Positions 6,730 through 13,510 of a stretch of 22,685 nucleotides of DNA are shown here, piece by piece. The DNA is from Kingella pumchi. Lineage in GTDB: Bacteria > Pseudomonadota > Gammaproteobacteria > Burkholderiales > Neisseriaceae. A program made the translations under genes and the position numbers. The notes under the pieces are model-generated. The model did no database searches. It was not told where the DNA came from and saw only the letters and a list, made by a program, of their open reading frames with translations. The stretch lies in the NCBI RefSeq assembly GCF_022288825.1, contig NZ_JAKOOW010000002.1, positions 1-22,685 of the forward strand, given 5' to 3'. The stretch's first letter is position 1; every line of letters begins with the position of its first letter.

Positions 6730-8799
6730 ATGAACACCACCACCCAAACCACCCCGCTCGACACCCTGATTGTGCATTGGGCGTGGGACATTCTTTATCC
6801 GCTCAACGGGCAGAAGCAGTTTGTCGGCCAGCACGGTTTCGAGCACGCCGGCACCGCCAAGCTGATCGGGGCGGAAGACTGGTTCGACGAAGAGCAGGAC
6901 GAATTCGACCCAGTGGCTGCCCGCCGCCGCCTGAAGGAAAGCTACCGCCAATGGCAGGAAAACCACCGTTTTGAAGACGTGTGGCAGCAGGGCATTTCGG
7001 ACACGCTGCGCGGCAATCTGGCGCAGTGGGAACAGCGCTTCGGCTTTTCCGACACCGATTGCCGCGTGCTGGCTTTTTCCATTTTGCTGCACACCCGTGC
7101 CGATCTGGCGCGCGCCTGCACGCTGCTGGGCGAGATGAACGACTCCGCCGTCTATGCCGCGCTCGCCGCGCTGCTGCGCCTGCCGGAAAGCGACATCGCC
7201 GATGCGCTGGCGCCGCGCGGCCGGCTGGCGTCCATCGGGCTGGTCAGTCTCGACCACGACGACGAGTTCTACCTGCGCAGCAAAATCGACCTGCTCTCCC
7301 ACCGTTTTGCCGAACTGATGGTGTCGCTGCCGGTTACCCCCGCCGAAATTCTCAAGCAGCACATTCAAGTCGCGCCGCAAACCGAGCTGGCGTTGGATGA
7401 TTTTGCCCATCTGGGCGTGCTGGTGCCGGCGGCAAAAAACCATCTGGCGCACGCTTTCGAGCATCAGGCGCGCGGCTGCAACATCCTGATTCACGGCGTG
7501 GCCGGCACCGGCAAAACCGAGTTCACCCGCTCCCTGTCCAAAGCGCTGGACGTCGAACTCTACGAAATCTCGTGGACGGGCAACAACGACGACCGCCCCG
7601 CCGACCGCTTCGACCGCATGAACGCCCTGCGCATGGCGCAAAACATTCTCGCCGGTCAGCGCACCATGCTGATGTTCGACGAAATCGAAGACTTGTTTGA
7701 CCGCGGCCAGAGCCATTTCAGCCTCAACAAAGCCTGGCTCAACCGCATGCTCGAAAACAACGCCGTGCCGATGGTGTGGGTGTGCAACAACGTTTCGCTG
7801 ATGGACCCGTCCGCCGTGCGCCGCTTCGATATCGTCATCGAAATGAAAGCGCCGCCCGCCACCCGCCGCGCCGACATGATCGCCGGCTATGCCGAGTCTT
7901 TTTTGCCCAAGTCCAAAATCCGCAGCCTGGCCGAGCACGAAGCGCTGGTGCCGGCGCTGCTGAAAAAAGCCCACAAGGTTACCGAGCACGCCGCCGCCAG
8001 CTGGGACAAGGAACAAAAAGGCGAGCTGTTTCAAAAACTGCTGCACAACACCCTCAAAGCGCAGGGCAACATCCACGCCCTCGACAGCGGCGCCCGCCTG
8101 CCCGACCTTTACGACATCCGCTGGATCAACAGCCGCCAGGACGTCGATGCCCTCGGCGCCGGCATCGCCCGCGCCGGCCGCGGCACCCTGTGCCTGTACG
8201 GCCCGCCCGGCACCGGCAAAAGCGCCTACGCCGCCTGGCTGGCCGAGCAGTCCGGCCGCCGCATGATTTACAAGCGCGGCTCCGATCTGCTGTCCAAATA
8301 CGTCGGCGAAACCGAAGCGCTGATCGCCCAAGCCTTCGACGAAGCCCGCAGCGAAGAAGCGGTGCTGCTGTTCGACGAAGTGGACGGCTTTTTGCAGGAC
8401 CGCCGCTCGGCGCGGCAAAACTGGGAAGTGACCCAGGTAAACGAAATGCTCACCCAGATGGAAAACTACCCCGGCATTTTTGTCGCCACCACCAATCTGA
8501 TGGCCAATCTCGACCAAGCCGCGCTGCGCCGCTTCGATTTCAAAATCGAGTTTTCCCACCTGCGCCACGACCAAGCCTGGCAGCTCTTTGAAGCCCACTG
8601 CGCCGCGCTGGGGCTGGACTGCCCCGACAGCCTGAAAGCCGAGCTGTCGCGCATCCGCCAGCTCGCCCCGGGCGATTTTGCCACCGCCGCCCGCCAGGCG
8701 CGCATCATTCCCTTTGCCGATGCCGCCGCGCTGCTCGAAGCTATCCGCCGCGAATGCAGCCTGAAAGAAGGCAGCCAGAGCGCGATGGGCTTTGTGTAA
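6730..8799 (+). CDS. Tandem AAA+ ATPase of unknown function
   Basis: A 689-aa protein with two AAA+ modules and a ~240-residue N-terminal domain that I do not recognise. Module 1: Walker A GVAGTGKT (256-263), Walker B LMFDEIED (314-321), arginine-finger-like RRFD (364-367). Module 2: Walker A GPPGTGKS (491-498), KYVGETEA pore/sensor region (523-530), Walker B LLFDEVD (546-552), RRFD (600-603). Module 2 is of the classic FtsH/Cdc48-like type; module 1 is more divergent. Both look intact, so it probably works as a hexameric remodelling machine with two active rings. No membrane segment or protease domain is visible. Spacing before the ATG is GAGTGAAAT, a weak ribosome site. It stands alone downstream of rne; partner and substrate are unknown. 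A DUS near the 3' end encodes CSLKEG. Confidence 0.8.
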   Translation: MNTTTQTTPLDTLIVHWAWDILYPLNGQKQFVGQHGFEHAGTAKLIGAEDWFDEEQDEFDPVAARRRLKESYRQWQENHRFEDVWQQGISDTLRGNLAQWEQRFGFSDTDCRVLAFSILLHTRADLARACTLLGEMNDSAVYAALAALLRLPESDIADALAPRGRLASIGLVSLDHDDEFYLRSKIDLLSHRFAELMVSLPVTPAEILKQHIQVAPQTELALDDFAHLGVLVPAAKNHLAHAFEHQARGCNILIHGVAGTGKTEFTRSLSKALDVELYEISWTGNNDDRPADRFDRMNALRMAQNILAGQRTMLMFDEIEDLFDRGQSHFSLNKAWLNRMLENNAVPMVWVCNNVSLMDPSAVRRFDIVIEMKAPPATRRADMIAGYAESFLPKSKIRSLAEHEALVPALLKKAHKVTEHAAASWDKEQKGELFQKLLHNTLKAQGNIHALDSGARLPDLYDIRWINSRQDVDALGAGIARAGRGTLCLYGPPGTGKSAYAAWLAEQSGRRMIYKRGSDLLSKYVGETEALIAQAFDEARSEEAVLLFDEVDGFLQDRRSARQNWEVTQVNEMLTQMENYPGIFVATTNLMANLDQAALRRFDFKIEFSHLRHDQAWQLFEAHCAALGLDCPDSLKAELSRIRQLAPGDFATAARQARIIPFADAAALLEAIRRECSLKEGSQSAMGFV

Positions 8800-8837
8800 G
8801 CCTTGCGCCCTTACCGTTGGCCAACCCGATAGCAAAT

Positions 8838-9007
8838 ATTTTCAGGCTGCCCGATTCCGTATCAGGCAGCCTGAAAATCCAATCCCGCCACATTTTGCGG
8901 CAGCAAACCACACCCGAAAGCAGCCTGAAACCGCATCGGCGCCTTTCAGGCTGCCTGCCCCTTGCCGTATCGCCAAGCAGCCTGAAAACCGTTTTCAGGC
9001 TGCTTGG
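8838..9007. terminator. Three successive inverted DUS pairs
   Basis: Pair 1: 14-bp stem 8838-8851 with 8865-8878. Pair 2: cores at 8920-8929 and 8945-8954. Pair 3: 16-bp stem 8973-8988 with 8992-9007. Pair 1 lies 38 nt after the AAA+ stop and is the likely terminator. Pair 3 ends only 53 nt before the start of the split MFS gene. The whole 261-bp gap between the two genes is essentially uptake sequence; no gene is seen in it. Confidence 0.6.
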
Positions 9008-9060
9008 GTTGCGCAATGTTAGAATCCGCCCCTTTATCCACCTCAGCCCAACCCTTTCCC

Positions 9061-9210
9061 ATGCACACAGCCCAAAACGATTCCCCTGCCGAACACGAAT
9101 ACCACGCCGACCACCCCGACTTCCCCGCCAAAACCATCGTTGCCACATTATTTATCGGCGCGTTTTTCGGTTATCTCAACGACACGCTGCTCAATGTCGC
9201 GCTCACGCCG
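9061..9210 (+). pseudogene. 5' fragment of a DHA2-type MFS efflux transporter
   Basis: Fifty codons give a hydrophilic start and the first membrane helix, TIVATLFIGAFFGYLNDTL, followed by LNVALTP. This is the usual start of 14-helix DHA2 drug:H+ antiporters (EmrB/LmrB type), where the next residues are (I)MRDFGV. Exactly that continuation is found about 900 nt downstream at 10107. Here the frame instead runs into the decayed transposase sequence and stops at 9237. The gene was therefore split after the codon for Pro50. No good ribosome site is seen before the ATG at 9061, and a weak -10-like TTAGAAT lies at 9019-9025. Confidence 0.85.
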
Positions 9211-9371
9211 AAGGAGCAGCCAGTGCGTTGCAGGTAGAGAATGGCACGAGACATCGTACAAGTCCACCTGGCGTGGCGCGGTGCTATACGTTTACGGGCA
9301 CTTTCCAGCAGGGGAAGGAGAGGCGCAAATTGCTCGCGACTGATATCGCTTGGGTAGGTTTTTCTGTTCAT
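9211..9371 (-). pseudogene. Remnant of an IS5-family transposase (N-terminus)
   Basis: Read leftward from 9371, MNRKTYPSDISREQFAPLLP is a typical start of IS5-family transposases (DUF4096/helix-turn-helix part). After about residue 32 the expected PRQVDLYDV reading continues only by changing frame (sequence reads PRHARWTCTM). Further on the frame recovers (AILYLQRTGC), so at least two small indels have occurred. Homology stops about residue 54, exactly where the MFS gene resumes on the other side (9210/9211). No catalytic DDE part and no clear terminal repeats remain; the outer end of the element is probably near 9400. This is a dead fragment. Confidence 0.75.
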
Positions 9372-9429
9372 ACCGATAGTTTACAGCAGAGGCTGAGATA
9401 ATGAACACGTTCTCAGGCTGCCTTTCGGC

Positions 9430-9978
9430 TTAAAGCAGCTTGGCTAATTGCGCCAGCCCTTGGGTTGCTTCCGTAAGTTCTGCAAAGTGGGCGCATTGCC
9501 AAATTTTGGCCCGCTTGGCCTGTGCCACCGACGGCATCACCCAAGGTGCGTAAACCCGAAACGCGCGTTTTCCCCCTATGGATTTCTCAGAAAAAATATC
9601 TTTTTCGGCCAGCAGCCGGCATGGGAAAACGAACACGCCGAAGCGCGGATGTTCGTCTGCCAGGACAATCACCTTATCAATGCCGTCGTCGCGGTCAAAC
9701 GGCGCGATTTCGCCGGACATTGCCGGGCGTTTCCAAAGCACGACAAATTGGCCGATTTTTTTGGGCGTGTGTTTGGCCTGACGAAACAAACAGGTTTGTC
9801 CGTCCATTTCAAAACGAACCGCGCCGTATTCGGCGCTTTCTTTTTCCCGTTCGATGTTTGCAGTGGTTTTGCCCAAAGGCTTTAAGAATTGTTCCTGAAA
9901 CAGGTTGAACGAATCGGGCAGGCTGCCCTGCGATGGGTCGGCATACCAAGATGCGCCCGTTGGGTTGTTCGGTGTCAT
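9430..9978 (-). CDS. mepB: MepB family protein
   Basis: A 182-aa protein with the MepB pattern: CLFRQAKHTPKKIGQFVVLW, PFDRDDGIDKVIVLA, GVFVFPCRLL, GKRAFRVYAPW and KRAKIWQ. In Staphylococcus aureus mepB is the third gene of mepRAB, with a MarR-type repressor and a MATE efflux pump; its biochemical role is not settled. I prefer the ATG at 9978 because AAAGAG lies at normal distance from it; an ATG two codons upstream is too close to that site. The gene lies inside the insert that splits the MFS gene, on the opposite strand. It has visibly lower GC than its neighbours, which suggests recent transfer. No MATE pump or MarR regulator is nearby. A degenerate DUS (9414-9423) lies just downstream. Confidence 0.82.
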   Translation of the reverse strand: MTPNNPTGASWYADPSQGSLPDSFNLFQEQFLKPLGKTTANIEREKESAEYGAVRFEMDGQTCLFRQAKHTPKKIGQFVVLWKRPAMSGEIAPFDRDDGIDKVIVLADEHPRFGVFVFPCRLLAEKDIFSEKSIGGKRAFRVYAPWVMPSVAQAKRAKIWQCAHFAELTEATQGLAQLAKLL

Positions 9979-10106
9979 GTTCATCTCTTTGAAAATTAGG
10001 GGATTGGGCAGCCTGAAAAGGGGGATGGGCTACCTGAAAAGCGCGTGCGTTCCGCGCCCATCCTGCCTGTGCCGGCTGCGCTTGCTGAAAGCGATGGGGG
10101 CGATTT

Positions 10107-11381
10107 ATGCGCGACTTCGGCGTGAACAAAACCACGGTGCAGTGGCTGACCACCGGTTTTTTGCTGGTGATGGGTGCGTTTACGCCGATTACGGCGGGGG
10201 TGATCCAATGGCTGGACACGCGCCGCATGGTGCTTTTGACGCAGGCGGTGTTTTTAACCGGCTCGCTGGTATGCGCCTTTGCGCGGACTTTCGGCGTACT
10301 GGTGGCCGGGCGGATGGTGCAGGCGGTGTCGGCGGCGTTTTTCGTGCCGCTGTTGTTTAACGGTATTTTGTCGATTTACCCGCCCGAGCGGCGCGGCACG
10401 GCGATGGGCATGATTACCATGATGTTCACCGCCGCGCCGGCGATGGGACCGACGCTCTCGGGCATCATCATCGACCACACCCATTGGCGCGTGCTGTTTG
10501 GCTTTACCGCGCCGTTTATGCTGGCGGCGATGGCGCTGGTGGCGAAGTTTTTAACGGTGAACCTGAGCCGGATTACCCGCCCGAAAATCGACGCGCTCTC
10601 GGCGGTATTGTCGATAACGGGCTTCGGCGCGCTGGTGTACGCCAGCAGCAATTTCGCCGCGCTGCCGTGGGAGCGTTTTGTGCTGCTTTCTGCCGCTTCG
10701 CTGGTGCTGATTGCCTGGTTTGCCCGCCGCCAGTTTCATCTGGCCACGCCGCTGTTGAACCTGCGCGCTTTCGGCTATGCGCAGTTTCGTTACAGCGTGG
10801 TGATACTGGCGGGCGCGGTGTTTTTGTTTTTGGGGCTGGAACTGATGATGCCGATGTACACCCAGCAGGTGCTGCTGCTCACCGGCACCGCCACCGGCCT
10901 GATTCTGCTGCCCGCCAGCATCGCGCAGGCCGCCGCCGCGCCGCTGTTTGGCCGTCTGCTCGACAAAAAAGGCGGGCGTTTTGTCGTATTGCCCGCCACC
11001 GTGATGATGGTGGTGTCGCTCTCGGTGATGTGGCTGTTTTTGCGGCTCGACACGCAAACCGCCGTGCTCTCGGCGATGTTTGCCCTGATGGCGGTGTCCG
11101 TGTCCGGCTGCGTTACCGGCGAAACTCTCGGCCTGAACGCCCTGCCCAAGCAGCTCAACCCGCACGGCGCGGCGATTATGACCACCATCAACCCGATTGC
11201 GGGCGCGGTGGGCGCAGCGTTTTTCGTCGGCGCCACCAATATTGGCGAACAGCTCTCATCCGCCGCCACGCCGCAGGCCAAAATGCTCGACGGCATCCAC
11301 CTGGCCATGGGCTGCGCCCTGGCCGTAGCGGCGACACTGGTGTTTTTCGCCGCGAAACTGCGCTCGCATAAGGCAGCCTGA
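10107..11381 (+). pseudogene. 3' part of the DHA2-type MFS efflux transporter
   Basis: A 424-codon open frame, MRDFGVNKTTVQWLTTGFLL onward, covers helices 2-14 of an EmrB/LmrB-like drug:H+ antiporter. Motif A-like (GRMVQAVSA), PERRGTAMG and motif C (APAMGPTLSG) are present, and it ends at a normal C-terminus. The missing first helix is on the fragment at 9061-9210. The frame itself is undamaged, and GGGGG lies 7 nt before the ATG at 10107, so a shortened protein without helix 1 could be made. Whether it is functional is doubtful, because helix 1 carries conserved residues of the transport path. The TGA stop is inside a DUS (core 11373-11382), giving a C-terminal KAA. Confidence 0.82.
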
Positions 11382-11400
11382 AACATATCAGCCAGCGCAT

Positions 11401-11550
11401 CCCCTCTCCCGCTTGCGGGGGAGGGCTAGGGTGGGGCGGTTGCCGCTGGGGAAATTTTTACGGGACAACGGCAGCGGTAAACGCAGTTTTGCAAACTGCC
11501 ACCCCCTCCCCAACCCTACCCCGCACTGGGGCGCAGGGGAGGGAGCAAGG
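11401..11550 (+). repeat. 150-bp dispersed repeat, copy 1
   Basis: Begins CCCCTCTCCCGCTTGCGG and ends GGGGAGGGAGCAAGG. Each end can form a GC-rich hairpin, and TAGGGTGGG near the left is matched by CCACCCCCTCCCCAACCCTA near the right. A second copy in reverse orientation lies at 14511-14661 with the same ends and a similar core (GGTAGCGGCAAACGCAGTT in copy 2, GGCAGCGGTAAACGCAGTT in copy 1). It has no coding capacity. The size and terminal hairpins suggest a MITE or REP-like element. Confidence 0.75.
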
Positions 11551-11603
11551 CGCGCAACGGTTTCAGGCAGCCTGAAAGCCCCAAAGCAGCCTGAAAGCCC
11601 CCA

Positions 11604-11645
11604 AAAGGCCGTCTGAAAAGCAAAAAGACTTTTCAGACGGCCTTT
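11604..11645. terminator. Terminator made of the GCCGTCTGAA-type (meningococcal) DUS
   Basis: A perfect 17-bp stem (11604-11620 with 11629-11645) and 8-nt loop. The arms carry AGGCCGTCTGAA, the AG-DUS/meningococcal dialect, not the GCAGCCTGAA form used everywhere else in the window. It lies 33 nt beyond the stop of the leftward lipoprotein gene, so it is the likely terminator of that gene. Confidence 0.8.
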
Positions 11646-11677
11646 GCACGGCACGGACGGCGTGTGCGGGCGGCCTA

Positions 11678-12295
11678 TTATTTTTCAGGCTGCTTGGCCG
11701 CTGCGGCATTCAGGCGGTCCAACGCGGCCTGCGCTTGGGCTTTGATGCTATTATCGTCCGTCGCTTCCATGGCTTTTTGATACCACTCGGCGGCAGCGGC
11801 GCGGTCGGGCGCGGTGCCCCTGCCCTGCTCATAGATCCGTCCGATGGCCAGTTTGGCCAGGGCAGCGGTTTCGTCGCCGTGCCGGCTGGCGGCGCGGTAC
11901 CAGCGCATGGCCCGAACGGGGTCGGGCGCGGTGCCGGCGCCGTTGTCGTAGCAGGCGGCAAGCCAGAATTCGGAGGCCGTGTCGCCTTGTTCGGCGGCGG
12001 CTTTAAAGTGAATAAAGGCTTGCTCGTGGTTTTTCTGCGCGTAGTTGCTGAGATAAATGCGGCCGAGATAGCCTTCGGCCCGTGCATCCCCCAGCGCGGC
12101 AGCCTGCTGAAACAACGGCAGCGCGGCGGGGTAGTTGTTGCCCCGATAGTGGTTAAGGCCTTGTTTGAACAGGGCGTGGGACTGCTCGCGCCGACTGCTA
12201 GTTTGCGCCTTGGCAGACGCATCTTGCGGCGCACTATCAGGTGCGGCGCAGGCGACAAGCAGGGCGGCAAGGGCGATGGACGGAATACGGGTCAT
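11678..12295 (-). CDS. Sel1-repeat (TPR-like) lipoprotein
   Basis: A 205-aa predicted lipoprotein. MTRIPSIALAALLVAC is a short signal peptide with lipobox LVAC (Cys16). The mature part has about three to four Sel1-like repeats of the kind A-x-x-x-Y-x-x-A-A-x-x-G-(D/H)-x-x-A: QAAALGDARAEGYLGRIY, KAAAEQGDTASEFWLAACY and RAASRHGDETAALAKLAIGR. Such proteins are often periplasmic or outer-membrane adaptors. I chose the ATG at 12295 because the signal peptide starts there; an in-frame ATG nine codons upstream adds only MPNPSRKIA. GAAAGA lies before the chosen start. The C-terminal KQPEK is encoded by a DUS. The partner is unknown. Confidence 0.8.
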   Translation of the reverse strand: MTRIPSIALAALLVACAAPDSAPQDASAKAQTSSRREQSHALFKQGLNHYRGNNYPAALPLFQQAAALGDARAEGYLGRIYLSNYAQKNHEQAFIHFKAAAEQGDTASEFWLAACYDNGAGTAPDPVRAMRWYRAASRHGDETAALAKLAIGRIYEQGRGTAPDRAAAAEWYQKAMEATDDNSIKAQAQAALDRLNAAAAKQPEK

Positions 12296-12339
12296 GGCAA
12301 TCTTTCGTGATGGGTTTGGCAAAGGGCGGATTGTACGGG

Positions 12340-12621
12340 GAAACGGGTAACGGGCGCACCGTACCGCCGCATGCTTTTCAGGCTGCCTGTACTGTCCGGC
12401 AGGCAGGGGCGATTCCCCTAATATCTCAAAATATCGAGACTATGTATTCCAAACCATAAATTTCTAGTTTTCATTCTATGATTTCGCATAAAGCGAAAAT
12501 CTGCTTTCAGGCAGCCTGAAAATATCTTATTTATTTTTTCAAAAACTTAAAACCATTCTTCCGCACTCAATCCGCACCTGGCACTCGGATTCCTATATGC
12601 CAGGCACGGCAGGCAAATGCC
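12340..12621. other. AT-rich intergenic stretch before the tRNA-like element
   Basis: No gene is seen. There is a DUS at 12377-12386 and one at 12511-12520, the latter forming the palindrome TTTCAGGCAGCCTGAAA. A small hairpin, TTTCGC-ataaa-GCGAAA, lies at about 12482-12497. The AT content between 12415 and 12550 is well above that of the surrounding genes, which suggests DNA of different origin or decayed non-coding DNA. Confidence 0.4.
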
Positions 12622-12723
12622 GGTGGGATTACATTGATAATCTCCGGGTCGCGGGTTCGAGTCCCGCCCTTGCGCCACGGCGCGAAGGTGGCTCAGCCGC
12701 TTAGAGCAAGAGCCAATCCCACC
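12622..12723 (+). ncRNA. tRNA-like element with halves in inverted (permuted) order
   Basis: A canonical-looking tRNA 3' half comes first: loop TTGATAA with anticodon GAT (12634-12640), variable GGGTC, T-arm GCGGG-TTCGAGT-CCCGC (12651-12667) and acceptor strand TTGCGCC plus A (12670-12677). One nt later a 5' half begins: acceptor GGCGCGA (12679-12685) and D-arm GCTC-AGCCGCTTA-GAGC (12691-12707). The two acceptor strands pair over all 7 bp (one G-U). Perfect 9-nt arms GGTGGGATT (12622-12630) and AATCCCACC (12715-12723) enclose the whole. Irregularities: 3 extra nt after the 5' acceptor strand, 2 after the T-arm, GG changed to GC in the D-loop, and only about 3 bp for the anticodon stem. It may be a permuted tRNA gene, a tRNA-derived RNA, or debris of a rearranged tRNA gene. 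Confidence 0.5.
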
Positions 12724-12787
12724 AAACATTGCTGCCTTGCCGTCTCTATTTTTCAGGCTGCCTATCCGGCAAAGAAAGGAAACCATC

Positions 12788-13123
12788 ATGATCATCTGGC
12801 AAGCCCTAGCTGCCGCGTTTTTGTTTCTCGTGGCGTACGCTCTCATCTCCGCCAAACGCGAAAACAAACGCCAAGAACACATCCGCATCCAAGCGCTGCC
12901 CGCCGCGCAGGATGCCGTTAGGATTTATCCCAAGATGCGTTACCAAATCAAAATGTCGGACGGGCAAGTGTTTGACAACGTTTTCATCATCGGCCAAATC
13001 CGCGGCGAAGATAACCCCTTCGGCGGCTGGGACGGCTTATTCGTGCTGCGCCTTGCCAACAAACGCCGCGCTTTTGTACGTCAAGGCAGCGTGCGCTATA
13101 TTTTGGAAACAACACCGGCATAA
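12788..13123 (+). CDS. Small membrane-anchored protein of unknown function
   Basis: A 111-aa protein that I do not recognise. One N-terminal membrane helix, IIWQALAAAFLFLVAYALIS (residues 2-21), is followed by a basic stretch AKRENKRQEH, so the C-terminal ~85 residues are probably cytoplasmic. That part looks like a small beta-rich domain (RYQIKMSDGQVFDNVFIIGQ, GWDGLFVLRL, RRAFVRQGSVRYIL). The ATG at 12788 has AAGGA at 12776-12780, a good ribosome site, and decides the start. It lies between two tRNA-like 3' ends. The 5' gap holds a DUS (12752-12761). Confidence 0.65.
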   Translation: MIIWQALAAAFLFLVAYALISAKRENKRQEHIRIQALPAAQDAVRIYPKMRYQIKMSDGQVFDNVFIIGQIRGEDNPFGGWDGLFVLRLANKRRAFVRQGSVRYILETTPA

Positions 13124-13416
13124 GTTATTTTATTGATTTTTAATATATTAAATAAAAGCAGGTGCATTCGTACCGCTTGCAAATAATCCGATACACGGGC
13201 GCGCTGGCACTGAAGGGAGCGCCGCTGCCAAAAATGTTTAAGTACAGCTAGGCAGTCTGTGTAACAGCAGGTAGGGCGGATAGAACCGCTTGGTTTGAAG
13301 TAGGTCTGTCGGCACGGTTGAGGATGCAGGTTCGCAGCTCCGATGACGGGTTGCAACTGGCGCGCGTTTCCAACGGCAGGCTTGGCTTGGGGTAATGCCC
13401 AAGTTGCCCTATTGAT

Positions 13417-13444
13417 GCGGGTTCGAATCCCGTCGCGTCCACCA
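13417..13444 (+). tRNA. Orphan tRNA 3' end with CCA (partial or decayed)
   Basis: T-arm GCGGG-TTCGAAT-CCCGT (13417-13433), 7-nt acceptor strand CGCGTCC (13434-13440), discriminator A13441 and CCA (13442-13444), followed at once by six T's. Spacing is fully canonical for a tRNA 3' end. No matching 5' half is found at tRNA distance: the partner should be GGACGCG or a wobble version. The nearest candidates are GGGCGCG at 13197-13203 (7 of 7 with one G-U, but 248 nt from the end) and GGATGCA at 13322-13328 (6 of 7). No D-arm or anticodon arm is convincing, so I assign no amino acid. The 387-bp gap 13124-13510 contains no other gene I can support; it starts with an AT-rich stretch and has an imperfect hairpin at about 13197-13226. 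Confidence 0.5.
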
Positions 13445-13510
13445 TTTTTTCAGGCTGCTTTGGTACAGATGGAAAAGCAGCCTGAAAACCACAAACCCCG
13501 AAAGCCCGCC

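Noticed and set aside
6679..8835. Long open frame (718 codons) on the minus strand opposite the AAA+ gene
   Set aside because: Shadow of the AAA+ gene; no recognisable motif, and the plus strand has complete Walker motifs.
12547..12888. Minus-strand frame with peptide GRDSNPRPGDYQ
   Set aside because: This peptide type is a known artefact of translating the antisense of tRNA T-arms; it marks the tRNA-like element, not a protein.
13197..13444. tmRNA or a group I intron-bearing tRNA
   Set aside because: The ends can pair (GGGCGCG with CGCGTCC), but I see no tag-peptide frame, no tmRNA-like 5' half and no group I core sequences; kept only as a possibility in the findings.
13248..13445. Minus-strand frame starting MVDATGFEPA
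   Set aside because: Same artefact from the antisense of a tRNA 3' end.
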